Shown here piece after piece: positions 42,701 through 51,735 of a stretch of DNA of 64,000 nucleotides. Each line of letters opens with the position of its first letter. Within the stretch, counting starts at the first letter, position 1. Made by a program: the position numbers and the translations under genes. The notes below the pieces were generated by a model that made no database searches, was not told where the DNA came from, and saw nothing but the letters and a program-made list of their open reading frames with translations. Source of the stretch: Alphaproteobacteria bacterium (GTDB lineage: Bacteria; Pseudomonadota; Alphaproteobacteria; Kiloniellales; DSM-21159); NCBI GenBank assembly GCA_030433005.1, contig JAUILQ010000011.1, forward strand, positions 48,498 to 112,497. The letters are read 5' to 3'.

Positions 42701-43690
42701 TCATCGCAATCTCGGGTTCAGGGCGTCGCGCAGCCAGTCGCCCAGCAGGTTGACCGCCAGGACCAGGATGACCAGCACGAGGCTCGGGAAGATCGTCAGC
42801 CACCACATGCCGGAGAACAGCACGCCCTGGCCGAGGCGGATCAGCGTGCCGAGCGAGGGCTCGGTCGGCGGCACGCCGACGCCCAGGAAGGACAGCGTCG
42901 CCTCGGTCAGGATGGCGATGGCCAGGGTCAGCGTGGCGATCACCAGCACCGGCCCCATGACGTTGGGCAGCACGTGGCGCAGCATGATCAGCGCCGGCCG
43001 GATGCCGATGACGCGCGCGGCCTGCACGTACTCCTTGTTCTTCTCGACCAGGGTCGAGCCGCGCACCGTGCGCGCGAAGTTGACCCACTGCGAGGCGGCG
43101 ATCGCCAGCACCAGGATCGGCAGCTTGAAGGCCTGGTGGGTCTCGGCGTCCATGAAGCCGCGGCTCACCCCGTCGATCAGCAGCGCGATCAGGATCGCCG
43201 GAAAGGTCAGCTGGATGTCGGCGACGCGCATGATCACCGAGTCGATCTTGCCGCCGACGTAGCCGCTGACCAGGCCGAGCAGCGTGCCGAACACGGCGGC
43301 CAGGATCACCGAGGCGAAGCCGACGCCGAGCGAGATGCGCAGGCCGAACATGATCGCCGAAAGCAGGTCGCGGCCCTGCTCGTCGGTGCCGAGCAGGAAG
43401 CGCGGGTCGGCCTCGACGATGAAGCCGTTGTCGTCGAAGGTCGAGCCGATCGGCGGATAGCGCGCGTCCATCAGGTTGATCGACGAGAGGTTCAGCGTGT
43501 CGTAGGGCGCGAGCCAGGGCGCCAGCAGCGCGACCAGGAACAGCACCAGCGTCACCCCGGCCGCGAACATGGTCAGCGGCGAGCGCCGGAAGGAGTGGAA
43601 GACGTCGCCGTCGAGGAAGCGGCGGCCGCCGTCGAGGATGCGCGCGCCGAGCCCCGGCGAGACGCGGATCTCCTGGCTGTCGAGTGCCAT
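42701..43690 (-). CDS. Dipeptide/oligopeptide ABC permease, DppC type
   Basis: A 329-residue permease. An N-terminal tail leads into SFRRSPLTMFAAGVTLVLFL. RFLLGTDEQGRDLLSAIMFG lies near residue 117, and the EAA loop EYVQAARVIGIRPALIMLRH near 240, followed by VLPNVMGPVLV. The C-terminus NLLGDWLRDALNPRLR is standard. It is preceded on the transcript by the DppB-type gene with a 14-base gap. Confidence 0.94.
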   Translation of the reverse strand: MALDSQEIRVSPGLGARILDGGRRFLDGDVFHSFRRSPLTMFAAGVTLVLFLVALLAPWLAPYDTLNLSSINLMDARYPPIGSTFDDNGFIVEADPRFLLGTDEQGRDLLSAIMFGLRISLGVGFASVILAAVFGTLLGLVSGYVGGKIDSVIMRVADIQLTFPAILIALLIDGVSRGFMDAETHQAFKLPILVLAIAASQWVNFARTVRGSTLVEKNKEYVQAARVIGIRPALIMLRHVLPNVMGPVLVIATLTLAIAILTEATLSFLGVGVPPTEPSLGTLIRLGQGVLFSGMWWLTIFPSLVLVILVLAVNLLGDWLRDALNPRLR

Positions 43691-43704
43691 CGGCCGGGCC
43701 CTCC

Positions 43705-44691
43705 TCAGTGCGCCGCGCCGCCGAGCGTCTCGGCGCGCAGACGCGGATCGACTGCGTAGTACAGCAGGTCGACGGTCAGGTTGATCATCACGAAGAAGAA
43801 GGCCATCAGCATCAGGTAGCTGGACATCACCGGGATGTCGACGAACTGGATCGCCTGCAGGAACAGCCGGCCCATGCCCGGCCAGGCGAACACCGTCTCG
43901 GTGATGATCGAGAAGGCGAGCAGCGAGCCGACCTGCAGGCCCATGATGGTGATCACCGGCACCAGGGTGTTCTTCAGCGCGTGGCCGTAGTTGATCGCCC
44001 GGTTGCGCAGGCCGCGCGCCTTGGCGAACTTGATGTAGTCGGTGCGCTGCACCTCGAGCATCTCGGCGCGCACCAGGCGCATGATCAGGGTCAGCTGGAA
44101 CAGCGCCAGCGTGAAGGCCGGCATGATCAGGTGGCTCCAGCCCTGCAGGGTCAGCAGGCCGGTCTGCCAGACGCCGAGGTCGACGACGCCCTGGCGCCCG
44201 AAGGTCGGCAGCCAGCCGAGCCAGACTCCGAAGATCAGGATCATCAGGATGCCGATCACGAAGGTCGGCAGGGAGATGCCGATCAGCGAGACGGTCAGGA
44301 ACACGCGGCTGAGCGCCGCGTGGCGTTTCAATCCGGTATAGACGCCCATCGGCACGCCGATCAGCAGCGCCATCAGCGCCGAGACGAAGACCAGCTCGAT
44401 GGTCGCCGGCAGGGTCGTCGCGATCAGCTCCTCGACCGGCTTGCCGACGCGGTAGGACAGGCCGAACTCGCCCTTCGCCGCGTTGCCGATGAAGTTGATG
44501 AACTGCACCGGCACCGAATCGTTGAGGCCCAGCCGCTCGCGCAGCGCCTCGCGCTGCTCGATCGTCGCCTCCGGCCCGAGCATGTTGTTGACCGGGTCGC
44601 CGGTGAAGCGGAACAGCGCGAAGCTGATGATGCCGACGACCAGCATCACGAGGATGGCCTGGAAAAGCCGCTGGACGATGAACGCGAACAT
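43705..44691 (-). CDS. Dipeptide/oligopeptide ABC permease, DppB type
   Basis: A 328-residue permease with six helices. The N-terminal IVQRLFQAILVMLVVGIIS, the TGDPVNNMLGPEAT loop and the EAA segment YIKFAKARGLRNRAINYGHA near residue 215 identify the DppB side. It follows the solute-binding gene after 132 bases that contain a strong hairpin with a T-run, so its expression is probably lower than that of the binding protein. Confidence 0.94.
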   Translation of the reverse strand: MFAFIVQRLFQAILVMLVVGIISFALFRFTGDPVNNMLGPEATIEQREALRERLGLNDSVPVQFINFIGNAAKGEFGLSYRVGKPVEELIATTLPATIELVFVSALMALLIGVPMGVYTGLKRHAALSRVFLTVSLIGISLPTFVIGILMILIFGVWLGWLPTFGRQGVVDLGVWQTGLLTLQGWSHLIMPAFTLALFQLTLIMRLVRAEMLEVQRTDYIKFAKARGLRNRAINYGHALKNTLVPVITIMGLQVGSLLAFSIITETVFAWPGMGRLFLQAIQFVDIPVMSSYLMLMAFFFVMINLTVDLLYYAVDPRLRAETLGGAAH

Positions 44692-44775
44692 GAGCGGGGG
44701 AGCCTCGTCGCTGGACCTGCCCGGGGTCTTGGAAGAACGGGGGTCTCGGTAGAGCGGGGTCTCGTAAAAGACGAC

Positions 44776-44801
44776 GGCCCGGGCGAGTGAGCGCCCGGGC
44801 C
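44776..44801 (-). terminator. Hairpin between binding-protein and permease genes
   Basis: GGCCCGGGCG and CGCCCGGGCC form a 10-bp stem with loop AGTGAG. On the minus strand it is followed by GTCGTCTTTTACG. It sits 22 bases after the binding-protein stop and 85 before the permease start. It probably acts as a partial terminator or stabiliser. Confidence 0.65.
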
Positions 44802-44823
44802 GCCGGTTTGGCCCTGACGGGCT

Positions 44824-46425
44824 CTACTTCATCACGACGTAGCGCAGGTCGACGTCGTTGAACGGGCGCTGGATGACCTCCTCGATGGTGTCGGTCCGCA
44901 CGCCCCAGGCCAGCGCCTGCTGGTGCAGCGGCAGGTGGCCGACCTCGTCCTTGTGGATCTGGAAAGCCTCGCGGATCAGCGCGTTGCGCTCGTCCTCGTC
45001 GACCGTCACCGCGATCAGGTCGTGCAGCTCCTCGACCCGCTCGTTGCTGTAGCGGCCGCTGTTCCAGGCGCCCTGGCCCGAGCCTTCCTCGCCCAGCGTG
45101 ATGATGTTCTGCAGCACGTTGAGCGCGTCATAGGAGCCCGGCGTCCAGCCCAGCATGTAGAAGCTGGTGTTGTTGCCCTCGGCCCGGCCGATCTTGTTGA
45201 AGTGCAGCGACTTGGTCTGCGCGTTCAGGGTGACGTCGACGCCGATGCGCTCGAGCATCGGGACGATCGCCGTGCAGATCGCCTCGTCGTTGACGTAGCG
45301 GTCGTTCGGGCAGTCGAAGGTGACGGGGAAGCCGTCCGGATAGCCGGCCTCGGCCATCAGCTTCTTCGAGAGCTCCGGGTCGTAGGCGTAGGGAGTGTTC
45401 ATGTCCTCCTGGAAGCCGTTGATGCCCGGCGCGATCATCAGGCCGGTCGGCGTCGAGGCGCCGCGCATGACCACCCGCTGGATCGCCTTCAGGTCGATGG
45501 CGTGGGCGAAGGCCTTGCGCACGCGGACGTCCTTGAAGGGGTTCTTGCCGGAGCCCGGCATGTCGAGCAGCTCGTCGCGCCACTGGTCCATGCCCAGGAA
45601 GATCGTGCGCAGCTCGGGGCCCTGCACGACCTCGACGTTCGGGTCCTGGTCGAGGCGCTGAACGTCCTGCAGCGGCACCGGGTACATCAGGTCGATCTCG
45701 CCCGACAGCAGCGCGGCCACGCGCGTCGCGTCGTTCGGGATCGGCGTGAAGACCGCCTCGGTGACGTTGGTCATCAGCTGGTCCTTGCCCCAGTAGTCCT
45801 CGAAGGGCACGACGACCAGCCGGTTGTCCTGCACCCACTCCTGCAGGCGGAAGGGACCGGTGCCGTTGGCGTTGAGGTTGGCGAAGTTGGTCTTGCCGGC
45901 GCCGCGGACCACCTCGAAGGCGTTGTTCTCCTCCATGAACTCCTGGTCGACGATGTAGAAGTTCGGCAGGTTCAGCAGCAGGATCGGGTCCGGCCCCTTG
46001 GTCGTGATCTCGACCTCGTGCTCGCCGACCTTCGTGATGTCCTCGACGGAGGCCAGCGCGAAGCTCATCTCCGAGGCTTCCTGCGTCTGGCGCTTGAAGG
46101 AGTAGACGACGTCGTCGGCGGTGAAGGGGTTGCCGTTGTGGAAGGTGACGCCCTCGCGCAGCTTGAAGCGCCAGGTCGTGTCGTCGAGCCGGTTCCACTC
46201 GGTCGCCAGGTCGGGCTCCAGCGACAGGTCGGGCTGGCGATGCACCAGCCGGCCGTAGATGTTGCCCTTCATGGTGTTGGTCGGACCCTCGTTGTTGGCG
46301 TGCGGGTCCAGGCCGAGAATGTCGCCGGTGGTGGCGTAACGGAAGGTCTTCGCTTCGCCGGTAGCGGCGAAGCCGACGACGGCGGCCAGAGCCGCGGCCG
46401 CGAAGAGACCCTTGCGAAGTCGCAT
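44824..46425 (-). CDS. Peptide-type ABC solute-binding protein
   Basis: A 533-residue family 5 binding protein. Residues 1-25 form a signal peptide (LRKGLFAAAALAAVVGFAAT, cleaved after GEA). Motifs: TTGDILGLDPHANNEGPT, TTWRFKLREGVTFHNGNPF near residue 80, GTGPFRLQEWVQDNRLVVV near 185, and KDVRVRKAFAHAIDLKAIQR near 295. It heads the operon of two permeases and two ATPases that runs to 40512. The start is fixed by AGGGAG before the ATG. The transported compound may be peptides, glutathione-like compounds or opines. Confidence 0.95.
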   Translation of the reverse strand: MRLRKGLFAAAALAAVVGFAATGEAKTFRYATTGDILGLDPHANNEGPTNTMKGNIYGRLVHRQPDLSLEPDLATEWNRLDDTTWRFKLREGVTFHNGNPFTADDVVYSFKRQTQEASEMSFALASVEDITKVGEHEVEITTKGPDPILLLNLPNFYIVDQEFMEENNAFEVVRGAGKTNFANLNANGTGPFRLQEWVQDNRLVVVPFEDYWGKDQLMTNVTEAVFTPIPNDATRVAALLSGEIDLMYPVPLQDVQRLDQDPNVEVVQGPELRTIFLGMDQWRDELLDMPGSGKNPFKDVRVRKAFAHAIDLKAIQRVVMRGASTPTGLMIAPGINGFQEDMNTPYAYDPELSKKLMAEAGYPDGFPVTFDCPNDRYVNDEAICTAIVPMLERIGVDVTLNAQTKSLHFNKIGRAEGNNTSFYMLGWTPGSYDALNVLQNIITLGEEGSGQGAWNSGRYSNERVEELHDLIAVTVDEDERNALIREAFQIHKDEVGHLPLHQQALAWGVRTDTIEEVIQRPFNDVDLRYVVMK

Positions 46426-46684
46426 TGCTGTCTCCCTGTTGCCTCTGTTCACTGACGCCCGTGGGATCGGGCGCCGCGTCTTGCCCCGTTGGTTTTCTTG
46501 CTCCGCCGGTCGATGCCGGCGGGGGACGGCCGGGACGGGCCGCGCTCGGAAGCCGTAACCTTGTCGCAGGCCACGATAGGTGACAAGCGGAAATCGCCGC
46601 GCCGCTCAAGGCCTTGTGAAAGCTGGATTTCGGCGGCTTGCGGCAGGCTCGGCGAGGGCCTCCGCCGGGCCTCGGAAGGCGGTC

Positions 46685-47350
46685 TCAGAACAGGACCATC
46701 TCGGCGAAGGAGACCAGCGCGCCGACGCCGAAGCCGGCGACCAGCAGGCCGAGCGCGACATTGATCAGACCGATGGTGCGCGGCGGGATGCGGTGGCGCA
46801 TCGCCGCGACGCCGCCGGTCAGCAGGCTCCACCAGGACATCGAGCCGGCGAACACGCCGGCGACGATGACGGCGTTGGCGAGGCTGGTGTGCGGCCGGTC
46901 GTGCAGCAGGCCGAGGCCGGCGAACACGCCGACGAAGGCGAACAGCGTCGCCGGATTGATGATGGTCAGGCAGAAGCCGGCGGTCAGGCCGCCGCCGAGC
47001 TTGTCCATGCGCAGGGCCGCGGCCGGCAGTTCGCTCTGCCGCAGCTTCTCGATCAGCTTGCGGCTCTGCGCCACCATGCGCAGGCCGAAGATCAGCAGGA
47101 ACAGGCCGCCGAACAGCCGCAGCCATTCCTCGTAGGCCCACAGGAAGTCGGTGATCAGCGACAGGCCGAAGACGGCGCCGACCGCCAGGATCGTGTCGGC
47201 GACCGCGGCGCCCAGGCCGGTCGCCAGGCCGACCACCCACTGCCCCTGCAGCGCCCGGCGCAGGCAGAGCGCGCCGATCGCGCCGACCGGCACGGCGACG
47301 ATGAAGCCGCCGACCAGGGACTTCAGGAACAGCACGACGAGCGGCGTCAC
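46685..47350 (-). CDS. LysE/RhtB family amino-acid exporter
   Basis: A 221-residue membrane protein with six helices. The family region near residues 13-35 reads GGFIVAVPVGAIGALCLRRA, a variant of the usual GPG motif. LATGLGAAVADTILAVGAVFG and GLTAGFCLTIINPATLFAFVGVFAG are the other conserved blocks. It starts at GTG 47350 (TTG one codon earlier is possible), and no strong ribosome binding site is visible. Such proteins export basic amino acids, homoserine or similar compounds. It stands alone between the peptide importer operon and a GST gene. Confidence 0.9.
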   Translation of the reverse strand: MTPLVVLFLKSLVGGFIVAVPVGAIGALCLRRALQGQWVVGLATGLGAAVADTILAVGAVFGLSLITDFLWAYEEWLRLFGGLFLLIFGLRMVAQSRKLIEKLRQSELPAAALRMDKLGGGLTAGFCLTIINPATLFAFVGVFAGLGLLHDRPHTSLANAVIVAGVFAGSMSWWSLLTGGVAAMRHRIPPRTIGLINVALGLLVAGFGVGALVSFAEMVLF

Positions 47351-47534
47351 CAATCCGGATCCAGGGCTGCCCGAGACGGGTTGACCGGGCCGAGAGGGTT
47401 GTCTGGGTAAGCGGACTGGCCGAACGCGCTGCCGCCCAGCGCCGCTCTATACCAGCGGGCCGCCGCGGCGCGCTAGCCTCAGCGCGGCGGGCGTCGCGCC
47501 CGCCGAACCGGAGCCGGCCCCCGGGACCGCCCGC

Positions 47535-48146
47535 TCAGGTGGCAACGTCGAACAGGCCGCGATGTTCGGGCTGGCGCGAAACTCTTTCCAGCCAGGCCCG
47601 CAGCGCCGGGAAGCCCGCGAGGTCGTAGCCGCCGTCCTCGGCGACATGCGTGTAGGCGTAGAGCGCGATGTCGGCGACCGTGTAGCGCTCGGCGACCAGG
47701 AAGGCGCGGCTCGCCAGGTGGTCCTCGAGCACCTGCAGCGCCTGGCGGCCGCGCGTCCGCAACGCCGGCAGCTCGGCCTGGCGCGGATGGTCGGCCGGCA
47801 GGTGGCGCGCCACGTAGCGGGCGACCGCGACATAGGGCTCGTGACTGTACTGCTCGAAGAACAGCCACTGCAGCGCCAGCGCCTTCTCGTAGGGCTCGGC
47901 CGGCAGGAAGGCCGTGCCCTCGGCCAGGTAGCAGAGGATGGCGTTCGACTCGGCGAGCGGCCGGCCGTCCTCGAGCAGCAGCGTCGGCACGCGGCCGTTG
48001 GGATTGATCGCCAGGAAGTCGGGCGTCCGCGTCTCGCCCTTGTCGATGTCGAGCTCGATCCGGCGATAGGCGCGCCCGAGTTGGGCCAGCAGCAGGCGCA
48101 CCTTGTAGCCGTTGCCGGAGTCCAGATAGTCGTAGAGCGTCAGCAT
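47535..48146 (-). CDS. Glutathione S-transferase family protein
   Basis: A 203-residue protein with the N-terminal thioredoxin-like domain at 1-78 and an all-helical C-terminal domain. TLYDYLDSGNGYKVRLLLAQ carries the N-terminal serine typical of bacterial GSTs, NPNGRVPTLLLEDG the cis-proline, and LAESNAILCYLAEG the glutathione-binding serine (ES). VAERYTVADIALYAYTHVAE is the N-capping box of the C-terminal domain. A single gene, divergent from a GNAT gene. Confidence 0.94.
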   Translation of the reverse strand: MLTLYDYLDSGNGYKVRLLLAQLGRAYRRIELDIDKGETRTPDFLAINPNGRVPTLLLEDGRPLAESNAILCYLAEGTAFLPAEPYEKALALQWLFFEQYSHEPYVAVARYVARHLPADHPRQAELPALRTRGRQALQVLEDHLASRAFLVAERYTVADIALYAYTHVAEDGGYDLAGFPALRAWLERVSRQPEHRGLFDVAT

Positions 48147-48305
48147 GGCTCGGGCCCCTTCTCGCCTTCCGCCCCGACGCCCCCACGGCGCAGCGGCCGG
48201 CGCGATTAGCCGCCGAAGCCGGGCGCCGGCACAAGCCAGAATCTCTCACGTGCCGATTAGGATTCCTTGCTCGCGCCGCGGCGCGAGCCTGCTAGAAGCG
48301 GACCC

Positions 48306-48818
48306 ATGAGCGACCTCCAGACAGCGCCCGACGACTGCGTGATCCGCCGCGCGACGCCCGCCGACGCCGAGACGATCGGCGGGCTGGTGCAGCGCCTGCT
48401 CGCCGCGATCATGCCGCCCGGGCAGGTTCCCGATGCCGGCGAGCTGGCCGAGGCGGCGCGCCGGCTGTTCGCGGAAGGCCCCGGTTTCGCCGCCTATCTC
48501 GCCGAAGAGCCCGGCGGGGCCGACGGCACGGCCCCCCGCGCCGTCGGCCTGGTCACGCTGACCGAGCTCGGCGCGGTCTTCGCGCGCGGCCGCTTCGGCG
48601 AGGTCGCCGAGCTGTTCGTCGCCGATTCCTGGCGCTCGCGCCGGCTCGGCCAGCGCCTGATCGAGCGCGCCGTCGAGCACGGCCGCGCCGCCGGCTGGAG
48701 CCGCCTGGAGCTGACCGCGCCGCACGCCGACGAGGCCCCCGACGCCGCGCGCGCCTGGGCCTTCTACCGCCGCCTCGGCTTCGTCGAGGCCGGCCCGCGC
48801 CTGAAGGTCAAGCTGTAG
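48306..48818 (+). CDS. GNAT family N-acetyltransferase
   Basis: A 170-residue acetyltransferase. The acetyl-CoA-binding stretch is ELFVADSWRSRRLGQRLIER near residue 100 (RRLGQRL corresponds to R-x-x-G-x-G/A). The C-terminal AWAFYRRLGFVEAG is the usual last helix and strand. The ATG at 48306 starts directly ahead of the first strand (CVIRRATPADAETI); a 13-codon upstream extension is not used. Target unknown. Confidence 0.92.
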   Translation: MSDLQTAPDDCVIRRATPADAETIGGLVQRLLAAIMPPGQVPDAGELAEAARRLFAEGPGFAAYLAEEPGGADGTAPRAVGLVTLTELGAVFARGRFGEVAELFVADSWRSRRLGQRLIERAVEHGRAAGWSRLELTAPHADEAPDAARAWAFYRRLGFVEAGPRLKVKL

Positions 48819-48998
48819 GCGGGCGCGTTCCCGGGCGCGTTCCAGCGCACGCGGACCCGGGCGCGCTCGCGAGCCGTCGTTTTCCGCATGCCTCCCCTGC
48901 TCGGCGCCGGCCGGCCGCGCGCCCGGCTTGCTGAGCCCCCGGGGCCGGGACTAGGCTAGCGCGCATCTCATTTCCCTTCGTCTTTCGGAGTATCCGCC

Positions 48999-50387
48999 AT
49001 GGCCTCCCGCGCCAATTCCCCCGAGTTCCGCGACGTCGCGGTGCACCTCCACCCCTACACCAACGCCCGCAAGCACGAGGAAAAGGGCGCCATGGTGATC
49101 GACCGGGGCGAGGGCATCTACGTCTACGACACGGCCGGCAAGCAGTACATCGAGGGCCTGGCGGGCCTGTGGAGCGTCGCCGTCGGTTTCGGCCAGGACC
49201 GCCTGGTCAAGGCGGCGACCGAGCAGCTCTCCAAGCTGCCCTACTACCACTCCTTCGCGCACAAGAGCCACGAGCCCTCGATCGCGCTGTCGGAGAAGCT
49301 GCTGGAGCTGGCGCCGGGCGAGATGAGCAAGGTGTTCTACACCTCGTCCGGTTCGGAGGCGAACGACACCGCCGTCAAGATGGTCTGGTACTACAACAAC
49401 GCCATCGGCCGGCCCGAGAAGAAGAAGATCATCGGCCGCGTCAAGGGCTACCACGGCATCACCATCGCCTCGGGCAGCCTGACCGGCCTGCCGGCCAACC
49501 ACCGCGACTTCGACCTGCCGATCGCCAACATCCTGCACACCGCCTGCCCGCACCACTACCGCTTCGCCTGGGACGGCGAGAGCGAGGAGGAGTTCGCCAG
49601 CCGCCTCGCCGGCCAGCTCGACGAGCTGATCCAGCGCGAGGGCCCGGAGACGGTGGCCGCCTTCATCGGCGAGCCGGCGATGGGCGCCGGCGGCGTCATC
49701 ACCCCGCCCGCGACCTACTGGGAGAAGATCCAGAAGGTCTGCCGCAAGCACGACGTGCTGGTCATCGCCGACGAGGTGATCAACGGCTTCGGGCGCACCG
49801 GCAAGATGTTCGGCTCGAACACCTACGGCATCGAGCCGGACATGGTGGTCATGTCGAAGGCCCTGACCTCGTCGTACCTGCCGCTCTCGGCGCTGCTGAT
49901 CAACGACAAGATCTACCAGGGCATCGCCGACAACACGGCGAAGATCGGCACCTTCGGCCACGGCTTCACGGCCTCCGGCCATCCGGCGGCGACCGCGCTG
50001 GCGCTGGAAAACATCAAGATCATCGAGGAGCAGGACCTGGTCGCCAACGCCGCGAAGCAGGGCGAGCTGATGCAGCGGCGCCTGCGCGCCCTGGCCGACC
50101 ATCCGCTGGTCGGCGAGGTCCGCGGCGTCGGCCTGATCGCCGCCGTCGAGATGGTCGCCGACAAGCAGACCAAGGCGCCCTTCGACCCCGTCGGCGTGCT
50201 CGGCCAGTACCTCTTCGACCGCTGCCAGGAGCACGGCCTGATCCTGCGCAACCTGGGCGACACCCTGGCCTTCTGCCCGCCGCTGATCATCGACGAGAGC
50301 CAGATGAACGAGCTGCTCGACCGCTTCGAGAAGGCGCTGGCCGAGACGCTGGAGTGGCAGAACAGCCAGGGCAAGGCCGCCGAGTAG
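48999..50387 (+). CDS. Class III omega-aminotransferase
   Basis: A 462-residue PLP enzyme of the omega-amino acid or amine:pyruvate transaminase group. Markers: GLWSVAVGFGQDRLVKAA near residue 58, FYTSSGSEANDTAVKMVWYY near 110 (phosphate-binding SGSEA), GYHGITIASGSLTG, VIADEVINGFGRTGKMFG near 253, and the PLP lysine in VVMSKALTSSYLPLSA near 288. This group acts on putrescine, beta-alanine, taurine or similar amines with pyruvate. The polyamine-type ABC importer 3.5 kb downstream makes putrescine a reasonable guess. TTTCGGAG is the probable ribosome binding site. Confidence 0.93.
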   Translation: MASRANSPEFRDVAVHLHPYTNARKHEEKGAMVIDRGEGIYVYDTAGKQYIEGLAGLWSVAVGFGQDRLVKAATEQLSKLPYYHSFAHKSHEPSIALSEKLLELAPGEMSKVFYTSSGSEANDTAVKMVWYYNNAIGRPEKKKIIGRVKGYHGITIASGSLTGLPANHRDFDLPIANILHTACPHHYRFAWDGESEEEFASRLAGQLDELIQREGPETVAAFIGEPAMGAGGVITPPATYWEKIQKVCRKHDVLVIADEVINGFGRTGKMFGSNTYGIEPDMVVMSKALTSSYLPLSALLINDKIYQGIADNTAKIGTFGHGFTASGHPAATALALENIKIIEEQDLVANAAKQGELMQRRLRALADHPLVGEVRGVGLIAAVEMVADKQTKAPFDPVGVLGQYLFDRCQEHGLILRNLGDTLAFCPPLIIDESQMNELLDRFEKALAETLEWQNSQGKAAE

Positions 50388-50424
50388 CCGGCCCCACGAC
50401 GCACCGGCGGGCGGCGCTCCGGCC

Positions 50425-50841
50425 ATGCTCTCGGGCGTGCTCGACAGCCTGCTCGCCGGCTTTCCCTACTTCCTGATGCATTCGGGGACGGCGCTGGCGA
50501 TGCTGGTCGCCAGCGTCGCGCTCTACATCGCCGTCACGCCGTTCCACGAGCTGCGCCTGGTGCGCGCCGGCAACGCCGCGGCCGCGGTCGCGCTGGCCGG
50601 CGCCAGCCTGGGCCTGGCGATCCCGCTGGCCTTCTGCCTTGCGGCCTCGGTCAACGTCCTCGACATCCTGGTCTGGGGCAGCGTGACCCTGGTCATGCAG
50701 CTGCTCGCCTACCTGCTCGCCGCGCTGCTGCTCGGCGGCTTCGCCCGGCGCATCGAGCAGGGCGACCTGGCCGCCGCCGTCGTCCTGCTCGGCATCCAGC
50801 TCTCGGTCGCGGCGATCAACGCCGCCGCGGTCTCCGGCTAG
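50425..50841 (+). CDS. DUF350 family membrane protein
   Basis: A 138-residue protein with four predicted helices. The first pair contains YFLMHSGTALAMLVASVALY and the short loop TPFHELRLVRAGNAAAAVAL, which is the signature of DUF350. The second half has ILVWGSVTLVMQLLAYLLAALLL. DUF350 proteins are of unknown function and often lie near glutathionylspermidine synthase-like ligases; none is seen here. It starts 37 bases after the aminotransferase stop and ends 17 bases before the protease gene, so the three are probably co-transcribed. Confidence 0.85.
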   Translation: MLSGVLDSLLAGFPYFLMHSGTALAMLVASVALYIAVTPFHELRLVRAGNAAAAVALAGASLGLAIPLAFCLAASVNVLDILVWGSVTLVMQLLAYLLAALLLGGFARRIEQGDLAAAVVLLGIQLSVAAINAAAVSG

Positions 50842-50858
50842 GCGGGAGCCGCGCCGCC

Positions 50859-51716
50859 GTGCCCAAGCTCAAGTGGGGCACGACCTGGATCGTCATCGCC
50901 GTCGCGCTGGTGATCCTGTTCCGCAACTTCGCCGGCACCGCCCCCGAGCAGCGCCGCCCGCCGCCGCTCGAGCGCGAGTCCTGGTCGCTCCCGCAGGACG
51001 CGCCCGGCGCCGAGGGACTGCCCGAGGCCTACCGCCGGGCGCCGCTCTACGACCTGGCGCCGGGCGGCCCGGCCGGCAACTCCGTCGGCACCGCCTTCGC
51101 CGTCGGCGAGGGCCTGTGGCTGACCGCCCAGCACGTCGTCGAGCACTGCGACAGCGGCTACCTGCTGCCCCGGGCCGACCCGACACGCGCCACCCCAATC
51201 GCCGCGGTGACCGTCCACCGCTCGGCCGACGTCGCCGTGCTGCGCCTGGCCGCCTCGGCCGACAGCCTGCCGGTTCGCGAGCAGGCGCCGCTCGAGGCGG
51301 GCGAGCCGGGCTACGCCTTCGGCTTCCCGGCGGGCGAGCCCGGCGCCGTGCGCGGCACGCTGATCGGCCCGATCCGCTTCCGCCGCGGCGACCGGGGCAC
51401 GGTCGAGCCGAGCGACGCCTGGGCCGAGAGCGAGCGCCGCCCGGCCGGGCTCGACAGCCTGGGTGGGCTGAGCGGCAGCCCGCTGCTCGACGGCGGCGGC
51501 GGCGTGATCGGCGTGGTCAGCGCCGAGTCGGCGCGCCGCGGCCGCTTTTACAGCGCGCCGCTGAGCGCGGCCTGGCAGCTGCTCGAGCCGGACGGCTCGG
51601 CGCCGCGCCCCTCGGCGGCAAGGCCGCTGCGCCTCGACGCGCAGAGTTTCTGGCGAACCGGCGAGGAGCTGCGCGCCCGCGAGAGCGTCAGCCTGGTCTA
51701 CTGCCGGGTCGACTGA
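50859..51716 (+). CDS. Membrane-anchored trypsin-like serine protease
   Basis: A 285-residue protein. Residues 8-25 form an uncleaved anchor or signal (WIVIAVALVILF). The chymotrypsin-fold triad is readable as His in LTAQHVVEHC near residue 90, Asp in HRSADVAVLRLA near 121, and Ser in LGGLSGSPLLDG near 205. No PDZ domain follows, unlike DegP. The GTG start follows GGCGGGAG. Together with DUF350 upstream it suggests an envelope function. Two cysteines, one next to the active histidine and one at the C-terminus, could form a disulfide. Confidence 0.88.
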   Translation: MPKLKWGTTWIVIAVALVILFRNFAGTAPEQRRPPPLERESWSLPQDAPGAEGLPEAYRRAPLYDLAPGGPAGNSVGTAFAVGEGLWLTAQHVVEHCDSGYLLPRADPTRATPIAAVTVHRSADVAVLRLAASADSLPVREQAPLEAGEPGYAFGFPAGEPGAVRGTLIGPIRFRRGDRGTVEPSDAWAESERRPAGLDSLGGLSGSPLLDGGGGVIGVVSAESARRGRFYSAPLSAAWQLLEPDGSAPRPSAARPLRLDAQSFWRTGEELRARESVSLVYCRVD

Positions 51717-51735
51717 AGCGCAGCCCCGAAGGGGC

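Noticed and set aside
46561..46586. TTGTC-N16-GACAA dyad as operator of the peptide importer
   Set aside because: The arms are only five to six bases and the spacing is long, and a -35 element could explain one arm; not strong enough to annotate.
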